This document shows, one piece after another, positions 23,380 to 30,842 of a stretch of DNA of 33,760 bases (its first letter is position 1; each line of letters begins with the position of its first letter). A program made the position numbers and the translations under genes. The notes under the pieces are model-generated. The model was not told the origin of the DNA. It searched no databases and saw only the letters and a list, made by a program, of their open reading frames with translations. Origin of the DNA: Notoacmeibacter sp. Lineage in GTDB: Bacteria > Pseudomonadota > Alphaproteobacteria > Rhizobiales > Rhizobiaceae. The DNA lies in NCBI GenBank assembly GCA_019912385.1, contig JAIOIW010000021.1, positions 1 to 33,760 of the forward strand, given 5' to 3'.

Positions 23380-23937
23380 TTACGGCTCCAGTTCGCTGTC
23401 CCAGTAGAGATAGTCCATCCAGCTTTGGTGCAGGTAGTTGGGCGGGAACGCCCGGCCATTGTTGTGCAGGTCGTGGACGGTCGGCTTGAACGGTTTCTGG
23501 CGCGGCCACATGCCGGCGTCGCGCGGCAGCATGCCGCCCTTCCTCAGGTTGCAGGGAGAACAGGCGGCAACGATGTTTTCCCAGGTGGTGATGCCGCCGC
23601 AGCGGCGCGGCACGACATGATCGAAGGTGAGATCCTGGTCGGAGCCGCAATACTGGCAGCGGAACCGGTCGCGCAGGAAGACGTTGAAGCGCGTGAAGGC
23701 GGGGTGGCGTGCCGGCTTGATATAGCTCTTCAGCGACACGACGCTGGGCACCCGCATGCGAAACGAAGGCGAGGACACCTCGTGCTCGTATTCGGCAACG
23801 ATATTGACCCGGTCGAGAAATACCGCCTTGATGGCATCCTGCCAGGACCAGAGTGACAACGGATAGTAACTCAGCGGACGATAGTCAGCATTGAGGACCA
23901 GCGCAGGGAGCCCGTCCGGGTTGACGGCGACCGTCAC
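23380..23937 (-). CDS. HNH endonuclease family protein
   Basis: This 185-residue protein carries a C-terminal-half HNH domain. CQYCG and CSPCN form two zinc CxxC pairs around the ββα-metal core with DHVVPRRCGG and a following ENIVAAC. The N-terminal part (LVLNADYRPLSYYPLSLWSW) is the conserved lead of a widespread alphaproteobacterial HNH family usually found in the core genome rather than in mobile elements. The start is set at a GTG (23937) because a near-perfect AAAGGAGGTG lies 6 nt upstream. An ATG further up would place that site inside the gene. Its biological role, whether DNA repair or nicking, is not known. Confidence 0.85.
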   Translation of the reverse strand: MTVAVNPDGLPALVLNADYRPLSYYPLSLWSWQDAIKAVFLDRVNIVAEYEHEVSSPSFRMRVPSVVSLKSYIKPARHPAFTRFNVFLRDRFRCQYCGSDQDLTFDHVVPRRCGGITTWENIVAACSPCNLRKGGMLPRDAGMWPRQKPFKPTVHDLHNNGRAFPPNYLHQSWMDYLYWDSELEP

Positions 23938-23943
23938 GTCTTT

Positions 23944-23953
23944 CACCTCCTTT
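23944..23953 (-). promoter_or_regulatory. strong ribosome binding site of the HNH gene
   Basis: AAAGGAGGTG on the minus strand is close to a perfect anti-16S match, 6 nt from the GTG at 23937. It decides the start in favour of GTG over upstream ATGs. Confidence 0.75.
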
Positions 23954-24043
23954 GACGGATGAGACCGATCGGCGCGCATACTGTATGCCGGACATGACGG
24001 CATTGTGAAGCAGGCAAATCACCGTTCTTGCGGCAAAAACCGC

Positions 24044-24613
24044 CTAATCGGCCGCCTTTGCATCCGACCGGATACCGACGGCCCCCTCGCGGCCGCGCAT
24101 CTGGCGGTAATAGGCCCAGAAAAGCCGCGCTGCGACGCCCCGGTGCGGCGACCATGATTCGGCAATCCGCGCCAGCTCCTTTTCGCCGGGCCGTGATTTG
24201 AGGTCCAGCGCATCGCCGACTGCGGCCTGCAGCGCGACGTCCCTTTCGGGAAAGATGTCGCCATGGCCGGCGCAAAAAAGCAGGTAGATCTGCGCCGTCC
24301 AGGGGCCGATGCCATGCACCGGTGTCAGCCGCCCGATCGCCTCTTCGGCGCCAAGCACACAAAGGCCATGAAGGTCGAGCCCGTCATCGGCCACGGCCCT
24401 CGCGATCGCGAGCATCGTGCGTTGCTTGGGCCGCGACAGCCCGGCAACGCGGAAAACATCCTCGCCGGCCGCCAGAATGGCGTCGGGGGTCAGCGGATCG
24501 ACCAGGCGCGTCAGCCGGCCGAAGATCGCGCCGGCGCTCGCTGTGGAAACCTGCTGCGAGACGACGATCTCCACCAGGCTGGCAAATCCGGGAGGCGAGC
24601 GGCGCAGGGGCAA
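24044..24613 (-). CDS. DNA-3-methyladenine glycosylase II (AlkA-like), N-terminus uncertain
   Basis: A base-excision repair glycosylase of the HhH-GPD superfamily that removes alkylated purines. From the TTG at 24613 it gives 189 residues with the helix-hairpin-helix TPVHGIGPWTAQIYL near residue 97 and the catalytic Asp (D125) in FPERDVALQ. The family normally has about 30-40 more N-terminal residues. These are visible in frame upstream (NRIETIDDIRRGLERL, IDPRLAPVVAVAGE), but without ATG, GTG or TTG. An ATG at 24736-24738 would be in frame only if the following run of six A had seven. So the start may be CTG at 24712, the TTG, or a frameshifted ATG. Confidence 0.8.
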   Translation of the reverse strand: MPLRRSPPGFASLVEIVVSQQVSTASAGAIFGRLTRLVDPLTPDAILAAGEDVFRVAGLSRPKQRTMLAIARAVADDGLDLHGLCVLGAEEAIGRLTPVHGIGPWTAQIYLLFCAGHGDIFPERDVALQAAVGDALDLKSRPGEKELARIAESWSPHRGVAARLFWAYYRQMRGREGAVGIRSDAKAAD

Positions 24614-24788
24614 TTCGCCGGCAACCGCGACGACCGGCGCCAGGCGTGGATCGATCGCGACCAGCCTCTCCAGCCCGCGGCGGATGTCGTCGATGGTTTC
24701 GATCCGGTTCAGCGGTCGTGACCCTTGTGTTTTTTCATGCCGACAGTAGCAATGGCGCCATGATCACGGCAACGTCCCTCCGGCCCGC

Positions 24789-25661
24789 ATGACCCGTCGT
24801 GCATTCCGCTTCGCCCCGAGCCCCAACGGCGCGCTGCATCTGGGCCATGCCTATTCCGCCTGCCTGAATTCCGACATGGCGCAGGCAGCGGGCGCCCGCT
24901 TCCTGTTGCGCATGGAAGACATAGACATCGCTCGCTGCACACCCGCTTTCGAACAGGCGATCTATGATGACCTCGCCTGGCTCGGCCTTGAATGGGAAAT
25001 GCCTGTCCGCCGCCAGTCGGAACATTTTGCCGACTACCGGGCCGCGCTCGACACGCTGGTCGATGCCGGGCTCGTCTATCCCGGCTTCATGAGCCGGGGC
25101 GAGGTCCGCGACTGGATCGCTGAGCATGGCGGCGGCGACTGGCCGCGCGATCCCGACGGCGCTTCGCTCTATCCCGGCATCGAACGCGACCAGGCGGAAA
25201 GCGTGTGGCGCCGCCGCATTGGCGAAGGCGAGCCCTTCGCCTGGCGCCTCGACGTCGAGCGCGCGCTCGCCCATGCCCGCAGTTCCCCGGGCTGGGACGA
25301 GACCGGTGCCGGGCCGGGCGGCGAGACCGGCCAGGTCGAAGGCGACGCCGCCGCCTGGGGCGACGTGGTGATCGCGCGCAAGGAAATCCCGACCAGCTAC
25401 CATCTGGCCGTGGTCGTCGACGACGCGTTGCAGGCGATCACCGATGTCGTGCGCGGAAGCGACCTGTTCCATGCGACCTCGGTGCACCGCCTGCTGCAGG
25501 ACCTGCTCGGCTTTGCCCCGCCGCTTTATCACCATCATCGCCTGGTGCTTGACGCCGACGGCCGGAAATTGTCCAAGAGCAGGCGTGACACCGCCATAGG
25601 GGCGCTGCGCGCCGCCGGCGCGCCGCCCCGCGACATCAGGAGGATGGTCGGCCTTGACTGA
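24789..25661 (+). CDS. gluQRS: glutamyl-Q tRNA(Asp) synthetase
   Basis: GluQ-RS attaches glutamate to the queuosine at the wobble position of tRNA(Asp). It is a truncated GluRS paralogue lacking the anticodon-binding half. The 290-residue product has the HIGH-type motif APSPNGALHLGHA at residues 9-21, LRMEDID near 40 and the KMSKS-type RKLSKSRRD near 262. The binding-pocket part VVDDALQAITDVVRGSDL is also family-typical. The zinc-binding cysteines found in the E. coli enzyme are absent: where these would sit it reads YPGFMSRGEV. It is divergent from the glycosylase gene, with 175 nt between the TTG of that gene and this ATG. Confidence 0.93.
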   Translation: MTRRAFRFAPSPNGALHLGHAYSACLNSDMAQAAGARFLLRMEDIDIARCTPAFEQAIYDDLAWLGLEWEMPVRRQSEHFADYRAALDTLVDAGLVYPGFMSRGEVRDWIAEHGGGDWPRDPDGASLYPGIERDQAESVWRRRIGEGEPFAWRLDVERALAHARSSPGWDETGAGPGGETGQVEGDAAAWGDVVIARKEIPTSYHLAVVVDDALQAITDVVRGSDLFHATSVHRLLQDLLGFAPPLYHHHRLVLDADGRKLSKSRRDTAIGALRAAGAPPRDIRRMVGLD

Positions 25662-25683
25662 AACGGATGACAGGCGCCAGACG

Positions 25684-25974
25684 CTAACGCAACCGGTTGA
25701 GCAGCGCCTTGAACAGCGTCAGCACGGTCAGGGTGGCAAATCCGCCGATCACGCCGGCACCGATGCCCATGTCCAGCTGGCGGAACCGGATTCCGTACAT
25801 GTTTGCCAGGTAAATGCCGAGAAAGAAGCCGGCGGTCATCACCACCATGTTTCCGGTCGGGCCGAAGCCGTCTTCGTTCATGATCCGGTCGAGCGCGTAG
25901 CCGAAAATGAAAGACAGCAGCGCCACGGTCACAACCGCCATAATCAGCCATTCGGTCGGGATCTTGGAGAGCAT
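25684..25974 (-). CDS. small membrane protein of unknown function
   Basis: A 96-residue protein with three predicted membrane segments: WLIMAVVTVALLSFIFGYAL near residue 9, MVVMTAGFFLGIYLANMYG near 41 and a glycine-rich IGAGVIGGFATLTVLTL near 70. A short charged loop (DRIMNEDGFG) joins the first two. I recognise no family. The ATG at 25974 is preferred over an upstream ATG at 26028 because the membrane-protein character begins there and GGGG lies about 9 nt upstream. It is convergent with gluQRS (22 nt apart) and divergent from the EamA transporter gene. Confidence 0.7.
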   Translation of the reverse strand: MLSKIPTEWLIMAVVTVALLSFIFGYALDRIMNEDGFGPTGNMVVMTAGFFLGIYLANMYGIRFRQLDMGIGAGVIGGFATLTVLTLFKALLNRLR

Positions 25975-26107
25975 TGTCTTTACCCCACAGCCATGCTCAC
26001 GTGCCCGGACAGCCTCCGGACCGCGCATCCTAGGGTTGAAATGGTTACGTTTTGATTACTCCGGCGCCCTCCCGCGAAATCCGCCCCATTTCGAAAACCG
26101 GTCCCTA

Positions 26108-27007
26108 ATGCTGAATCTTGCCCGCCTCGCTCCCGCTCTCTTCGTCGTGCTCTGGGCCACGGGTTTCATCGGCGCGCGCTACGCCATGCCGTGGGCCGAG
26201 CCATTCGCTTTTCTTGCCGTGCGTTTCGTCCTGTCGGCCGCGCTGGTCTGGGCGCTGTGCCTCCGGTTCCGCGCACCGGCCATGAAGGCCGCCGGTATCG
26301 GCCATTCGATCATTGCCGGAATCCTGATGCACGGCGTGTATCTCGGCAGCGTCTTCTGGGCGATCAATGCCGGCATGCCGGCCGGCCTGTCGGCGCTCAT
26401 CATCGGCCTGCAACCCCTCGTCACCGCCTTCATGGCCGGCCCGACGCTCGCAGAACGCATCGAACCGCGCCACTGGGCGGGGCTCGTCATCGGGTTCGTC
26501 GGCGTCGTCATCGTGCTGTCGCCACGCCTCGGAGTCCTGGATAGCGGCATCAATACCGCCACGCTTGGCGCGTCCCTGCTTTCCGTGCTCGGCATGAGCG
26601 CCGGAACGATCTGGCAGAAGAAATTCGTGCGCAATGGCGACCTCCTGCGTGGTACGTTCTGGCAATATGTCGGCGCCGCCACGGTGACCGGCTTGCTCGC
26701 CCTGCTGTTCGAAACCGGCGAGTTCACGCTGACGGGCGAGCTCATTTTCGCCATGGTCTGGCTGGTCTTCGTGCTTTCGCTCGGCGCGATCCTGCTGCTG
26801 ATGTACCTGATCGCCCAGGGCGCCATTTCCCGGGTGGCATCGCTGTTCTATCTCGTGCCCGCCTGCACCGCGGTTTTCGCCTGGCTCCTGTTCGGCGAGG
26901 AACTGTCCGCGATCCAGATCGCCGGCATGGCGGTCAGCGGCTTTGGGGTCGCGCTTGCTACCGCGAAGCGGCGGGAACGTTCGCCCGCAGCGAGCGGTAG
27001 CGCATGA
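26108..27007 (+). CDS. EamA/DMT family transporter
   Basis: A 299-residue drug/metabolite-transporter superfamily protein with ten hydrophobic segments arranged as two EamA repeats (about 5-135 and 150-285). The first segment LFVVLWATGFIGARYAMP has the family W-x-x-x-F pattern. The second repeat ends in LVPACTAVFAWLLFGEEL, the standard EamA motif with the conserved Glu. Such proteins export amino acids or other metabolites; the cargo here is unknown. Its last 50 nt overlap the end of the convergent yihY-like gene, so the two coding regions share sequence on opposite strands. Confidence 0.9.
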   Translation: MLNLARLAPALFVVLWATGFIGARYAMPWAEPFAFLAVRFVLSAALVWALCLRFRAPAMKAAGIGHSIIAGILMHGVYLGSVFWAINAGMPAGLSALIIGLQPLVTAFMAGPTLAERIEPRHWAGLVIGFVGVVIVLSPRLGVLDSGINTATLGASLLSVLGMSAGTIWQKKFVRNGDLLRGTFWQYVGAATVTGLLALLFETGEFTLTGELIFAMVWLVFVLSLGAILLLMYLIAQGAISRVASLFYLVPACTAVFAWLLFGEELSAIQIAGMAVSGFGVALATAKRRERSPAASGSA

Positions 27008-27818
27008 TCGCCGCGTTCAGTTCGCCGCCGATGATGAAGATTGCCGAGACGATATAGAGGAAGACGATCGCCACCATGATCGACGCGAGGCCCGCATAGG
27101 TGCTGGCATAGTTGGCGAAATTGTCGAGATAGGTCGCAAACACCGCGGAACCGGCCATCCAGGCGACGACGGTCAGCGCCAGACCCGGAAGGATGTCGAC
27201 AATCCGGCGGCGTCCTGAAGGCAGCCACAAATGGCTGACGAGCAGCCCCGTGATCAGCACGATAGCCGCGACCGCCAGGCGCCACTGGTTGAGGTCCACG
27301 GCCATTTGCGCGATTGCCGGAAAGCGCCGTTCCAGGATGCCGAGCGCGACAGGGGCTGCGACCAGCAGCAGGCTGGTGACGACCAGCGTGACGGTCGCCA
27401 GCAGGACGAAGGCCAGGCTTTGCACCCGCAGGACGACGACCGAGCGGGCCTCGACCTGGCGGTAGGCACGGTTCAGCGATGTCCTGAGCGCCTCGACACC
27501 GTTGGAGGCGAAGAAGAAGGCGAGCAGCACGCCGATCGTCAGCAGGTCGCCGCGCTGCACGGTAAGCACGTTGGCCACCTCGCGCGACAGCGGCGCGGCG
27601 ATGGCTTCCGGCCATGTGTCGAAGATGAGGTGCATGGCCGAATCGGCGAACGTGTCGGCACCGAGGAAGCCGGCCAGCGCCGTGGCGAAGATCAGGAAGG
27701 GAAACATCGCCATCAGTGTCGAAAGCGCCACATGGCTCGCCATCGCCCACCCGTCGTCATGGTTGAAATGGCCGAAAGCATCGGTGACGATCCGCCTGAA
27801 TGCTACGAGTTTGCGCAT
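26958..27818 (-). CDS. YihY/BrkB family inner membrane protein
   Basis: A 286-residue protein of the YihY/BrkB family with about six membrane segments. The N-terminal segment with DDGWAMASHVALSTLMAMFPFL near residue 24 (given for position) is family-typical. Later come FFFASNGVEALRTSLNRAYR near 100, WLPSGRRR near 200 and the closing IVFLYIVSAIFIIGGELNA, all usual landmarks. The old annotation as ribonuclease BN is wrong for this family, and its function remains unclear. The ATG at 27818 is chosen because the conserved part starts there. It overlaps the convergent EamA gene by 50 nt at its 3' end. Confidence 0.88.
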   Translation of the reverse strand: MRKLVAFRRIVTDAFGHFNHDDGWAMASHVALSTLMAMFPFLIFATALAGFLGADTFADSAMHLIFDTWPEAIAAPLSREVANVLTVQRGDLLTIGVLLAFFFASNGVEALRTSLNRAYRQVEARSVVVLRVQSLAFVLLATVTLVVTSLLLVAAPVALGILERRFPAIAQMAVDLNQWRLAVAAIVLITGLLVSHLWLPSGRRRIVDILPGLALTVVAWMAGSAVFATYLDNFANYASTYAGLASIMVAIVFLYIVSAIFIIGGELNAAIMRYRSLRANVPAASR

Positions 27819-27961
27819 GGCGCGCCTTTCGGGGTCGTGACAAGGCACCGGTCGCAACGGCACCCGGCTTGCAGCAAAACGTGACGCGATTGCCGCTCGC
27901 AGTTGCTCTCCACCTTTCTATATGGGAAACCGGCTGACGTTCAAACAAGACGGAATTCCAG

Positions 27962-28795
27962 ATGCCCGACCGGCGGACAATCATCGTGACGGGAGCGTCC
28001 TCCGGCATCGGCGCGGCGTGCGCCCTCTCGCTTGCGCGCGACGGCTGGCGGGTGTTTGCGACCGCCCGCAAGCCGGAAGACATCGCCGCGCTCGAGAATG
28101 ACGGCATCGAAGCCTTCTATCTCGACTACACCGAGCCGCAATCGATCGCCGCGCTTGTCGACGGCGTGCTCGAGCGCACCGGGGGCAGGCTCGACGCCCT
28201 GTTCAACAACGGCGCCTATGCCCAGGCCGGCGCGGTGGAGGACCTCTCCGTGCAGGCACTGCGCGATCAGTTCGAGGCGAATTTCTTCGGCTGGCACGAC
28301 CTGACAAGGCGCATCGTGCCGGTGATGCGGCGCCAGGGACATGGCCGCATCGTCCACTGCTCGTCGATCCTCGGCCTCGTGCCGATCGCCTATCGCGGTG
28401 CCTATGCTGCCTCGAAGCATGCTCTGGAAGGGTTGATGCTGTGCCAGCGCCACGAACTGCGCGGGAGCGGCATCCACGTCTCGCTGATCGAGCCCGGACC
28501 CGTCCATTCGAAGATCGCAAGCAACGGCCTTGCCTGGTTCCTCAAGAATGTCGACATTGCGAATTCAGTCCATCGCGCTGCCTATGAAGGCCAGTTGGCC
28601 CGGCTGAAGGCAGGCGGCACGGTTTCCCGTTTCAAGCTCGGTCCGCAGGCCGTCTACAAGGTCCTCAAACACGCGCTCGATAGCCATGCGCCAAGACCGC
28701 ACTATGTCGTCACCTTGCCCGCGCGCATCGGCGTTGCATTGAAACGCCTGACGCCGGCTTCGATATTCTACCGCCTCACCGCCGGGCAGGGATAG
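27962..28795 (+). CDS. short-chain dehydrogenase/reductase (SDR family)
   Basis: A 277-residue classical SDR. The cofactor motif is TGASSGIGAACA (residues 10-21) with an arginine at the end of beta-2 (FATARKPED), which favours NADP(H). NNGAYAQAG is a variant of the usual NNAG motif, with Ser in HCSSILG and the catalytic YAASK (YAASKHALEG) giving the Tyr-Lys pair. The C-terminal part has EPGPVHSKI and a basic tail. The substrate is unknown. It lies alone after a 143-nt gap from the divergent yihY-like gene, and the HIG1-type gene follows after 38 nt. Confidence 0.9.
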   Translation: MPDRRTIIVTGASSGIGAACALSLARDGWRVFATARKPEDIAALENDGIEAFYLDYTEPQSIAALVDGVLERTGGRLDALFNNGAYAQAGAVEDLSVQALRDQFEANFFGWHDLTRRIVPVMRRQGHGRIVHCSSILGLVPIAYRGAYAASKHALEGLMLCQRHELRGSGIHVSLIEPGPVHSKIASNGLAWFLKNVDIANSVHRAAYEGQLARLKAGGTVSRFKLGPQAVYKVLKHALDSHAPRPHYVVTLPARIGVALKRLTPASIFYRLTAGQG

Positions 28796-28833
28796 GCGCC
28801 GGCGCCGCACGACCACTCGCAACAGGAACAGCC

Positions 28834-29028
28834 ATGGGTACCCTCTTCAACATCCTCGCCACCGTCGCCGTCGTGGCCGTCGCAATCGTGCTGTTGCGCG
28901 GGCTGTTCAATCTGATGCGCGGCGGCGATTCCGGTTTCTCCAACAAGATGATGCAATTGCGGGTATTCCTGCAGTTCATTGCGATCGTCATGATCGTCCT
29001 GGCGATCTATTTCGCCCGCCCCGCGTGA
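28834..29028 (+). CDS. HIG1-type twin transmembrane protein
   Basis: This 64-residue protein has two membrane segments (about 5-27 and 43-61) joined by a short polar loop with NLMRGGDSGFSNKMMQLRV. The pattern of a hydrophobic N-terminus, a loop ending in S-N-K-M-M-x-x-R-V and a second helix is that of the HIG1 domain. This domain is found in mitochondrial supercomplex factors and in many alphaproteobacteria, so a respiratory-chain role is possible. In this order of bacteria it commonly precedes the cobalamin adenosyltransferase gene, which here starts 19 nt downstream. Confidence 0.82.
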   Translation: MGTLFNILATVAVVAVAIVLLRGLFNLMRGGDSGFSNKMMQLRVFLQFIAIVMIVLAIYFARPA

Positions 29029-29047
29029 ACGTGAAGGTTGCCGCGCC

Positions 29048-29629
29048 ATGGTCAAGCTGAACAAGATCTACACCCGCACCGGTGACAAGGGCACCACGGG
29101 CCTCGGCTCCGGCGAACGGCGTCCGAAACACGATCTGCGCGTCGCGGCATACGGCACGGTCGACGAGGCGAGTTCGTGCATCGGCATGGCGCGCGTGCAC
29201 ACATATTCGGCCCATCCCGACATCGACGCGATATTGCTGCGCGTCCAGAACGACCTGTTCGACCTCGGCGCCGACCTCGCGTCACCCGACACCGGCAAGG
29301 ACCTGGGCTACGAGCCCCTGCGCGTGGTCCCCAGCCAGACCGCACGTGTGGAACGCGACATCGATACGCTGAACGCCCGTCTGAGGCCGCTCAATTCCTT
29401 CGTGCTGCCCGGCGGCTCGCCTTCCGCCGCGGCTCTACATCTGGCCCGAACCGTCGCCCGGCGCGCCGAACGCCTGATCGTCGAACTGGCGCAAAAGGAC
29501 GGCGAGCATGTCAATGTCGAGACGATCCGCTACATGAACCGCGTCTCCGACCTGCTGTTCGTGGCCGCACGTGTGGTCAATGACAATGGCGAAGCCGATG
29601 TGCTATGGGTGCCCGGTCAAAACCGCTGA
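29048..29629 (+). CDS. cob(I)alamin adenosyltransferase, PduO type
   Basis: The enzyme transfers the adenosyl group of ATP to cob(I)alamin or cobinamide to make the coenzyme form of B12. The 193-residue protein has the PduO N-terminal ATP-binding motif YTRTGDKGTTGL at residues 8-19 and YGTVDEASS near 35. It ends its conserved region with LPGGSPSAAALHLARTVARRAER near 118 (for position) and NRVSDLLFVAARV near 164. This is the PduO/MMAB type, not the CobA/CobO type. Neighbouring genes are co-directional: HIG1-type upstream, a small membrane protein 16 nt downstream. No cobalamin riboswitch is seen. Confidence 0.93.
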   Translation: MVKLNKIYTRTGDKGTTGLGSGERRPKHDLRVAAYGTVDEASSCIGMARVHTYSAHPDIDAILLRVQNDLFDLGADLASPDTGKDLGYEPLRVVPSQTARVERDIDTLNARLRPLNSFVLPGGSPSAAALHLARTVARRAERLIVELAQKDGEHVNVETIRYMNRVSDLLFVAARVVNDNGEADVLWVPGQNR

Positions 29630-29645
29630 TCGCGCCGAGGATTTC

Positions 29646-29831
29646 ATGGGCAAGACCGTCCGCCTGATCGTCTATGGCGTTCTGATCTGGCTGATCCCGT
29701 TTGCGTTTGCTTTCGCCCTGTTCAGACTGCGCGCGGACTGGCGCACGCTGCTTGGATCGGTCATGGCGGTCTTCGCCGCCAACCTGGCCTCGGCCTTCGC
29801 CGCTTCCAGCCGCACAGGGCAAGGATCGTAA
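29646..29831 (+). CDS. small membrane protein, hypothetical
   Basis: A 61-residue protein with two hydrophobic stretches (LIVYGVLIWLIPFAFAFALF near residue 7 and MAVFAANLASAFAA near 40) separated by a short basic loop. I recognise no family. It lies 16 nt after the adenosyltransferase and 2 nt before the rhomboid gene, so it is probably co-translated with them. The ATG at 29646 is chosen over an upstream one inside the previous gene. It may be a partner of the rhomboid protease, but nothing beyond position supports that. Confidence 0.65.
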   Translation: MGKTVRLIVYGVLIWLIPFAFAFALFRLRADWRTLLGSVMAVFAANLASAFAASSRTGQGS

Positions 29832-29833
29832 CG

Positions 29834-30601
29834 ATGTTCATCCCGCTGCATGATGCCAACGGCCTGGAACACATCCGCCTGCAATATGTGACGCTGGCGA
29901 TCATCGCCATCAACGTCATCCTGTGGTTCCTGACGCTCGGCGCGACGGAAGAAGCGGCCTGGTCGGCAGCGGTCGGCTTCGGCTACGTGCCGGCGCTCGT
30001 CAACGACACGGTGAGCCTCGGCCCGGACATCGCCGCGGCCCCGGAGGTGCTGACCTACGTTACCTATGCATTTCTGCATCAGGACTTCTGGCATCTGGGC
30101 GGCAACATGCTGTTCCTTTGGGTGTTCGGCGACAATGTCGAGGACGCGCTCGGCCATATCCGGTTCGCCATCTTCTATTGCGCCTGCGCCGCCGCTGCCG
30201 CCTGGTTCCACGGCTTCATCGTCCCCTCGTCGGAAGCGCCGCTGATCGGGGCGTCGGGTGCGATTGCCGGCATCGTGGCCGCCTATCTGCTGCTCCATCC
30301 AAGGGTCAAGGTCTGGATCCTGGCGCTCGGCCGCATTCCGCTGCGCATCCCGGCCTTCATCCCGCTCCTGGTGTGGATCGGTTTCCAGTTGTTCATGTTC
30401 CTGTCCGGTGCCGACGAGCAGGTTTCCTGGGCCGCCCATGTCGGCGGCTTCGCGGCGGGCGCGGTTCTGGTTCTCTTCATGCGCCGGCGCGGGGTCCCTC
30501 TGTTCGACCGCGCGACCGTCGAAGTGGTCCCGGTCGAAGCGAAAGTGCGGACGCCCGCCACACCCGCCGGAGAGCGGCAACGTCGCTGGGGTCGCGGATA
30601 A
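29834..30601 (+). CDS. rhomboid family intramembrane serine protease
   Basis: A 255-residue rhomboid protease that cleaves membrane proteins within the bilayer. It has six to seven membrane segments and the scaffold motif HLGGNMLFLWVFGDNVED near residue 87. The catalytic Ser141 is in LIGASGAIAG and the catalytic His202 in WAAHVGGFAAG, so it should be active. The extended loop between the first two segments (GYVPALVNDTVSLG) is typical of the alphaproteobacterial group. The C-terminal 45 residues are polar and cytoplasmic. Substrates are unknown. Confidence 0.92.
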   Translation: MFIPLHDANGLEHIRLQYVTLAIIAINVILWFLTLGATEEAAWSAAVGFGYVPALVNDTVSLGPDIAAAPEVLTYVTYAFLHQDFWHLGGNMLFLWVFGDNVEDALGHIRFAIFYCACAAAAAWFHGFIVPSSEAPLIGASGAIAGIVAAYLLLHPRVKVWILALGRIPLRIPAFIPLLVWIGFQLFMFLSGADEQVSWAAHVGGFAAGAVLVLFMRRRGVPLFDRATVEVVPVEAKVRTPATPAGERQRRWGRG

Positions 30602-30842
30602 TGCCTCCGGAGTCGTGCCTCGCCATACGACGTTGACGTAAACGTCAATTTTGACTACGGTCCGCGCCGCGTGTTTTCACGGATGGGCGTTTCTGCCTTC
30701 GGCAGGGCAAAACCGTTTCAGGCGGGAGGATGATTTGGGCACGATCGCGAAAATTGCAGGACAAATGTCGGCAATGGGCTAGCCGCAGCGAATTGTGTCT
30801 GTATAACGTCGCGCAAAATTTCATATCAGAGAGGTCAGGTTC
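30602..30842 (+). promoter_or_regulatory. etfB upstream region
   Basis: This 241-nt non-coding stretch contains the dyad at 30633-30648, a TATAAC hexamer at 30802-30807 that could be a -10 (no convincing -35), and the ribosome site GAGAGGT just before the etfB ATG. No other gene or stable RNA was seen. Confidence 0.45.
30633..30648 (+). promoter_or_regulatory. palindromic operator TTGACGT-AA-ACGTCAA (LiuR-like)
   Basis: A perfect 7-bp dyad with a 2-nt centre, 195 nt before the etfB start. Its form resembles the operators described for MerR-family LiuR regulators of branched-chain amino acid catabolism. Such regulators are known in comparative-genomic work to reach electron-transfer flavoprotein genes. 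No such regulator gene is in the window, so the assignment is by resemblance only. Confidence 0.45.

Noticed and set aside
24789-25661. Full glutamyl-tRNA synthetase
   Set aside because: At 290 residues it lacks the anticodon-binding half, so GluQ-RS is the better call.
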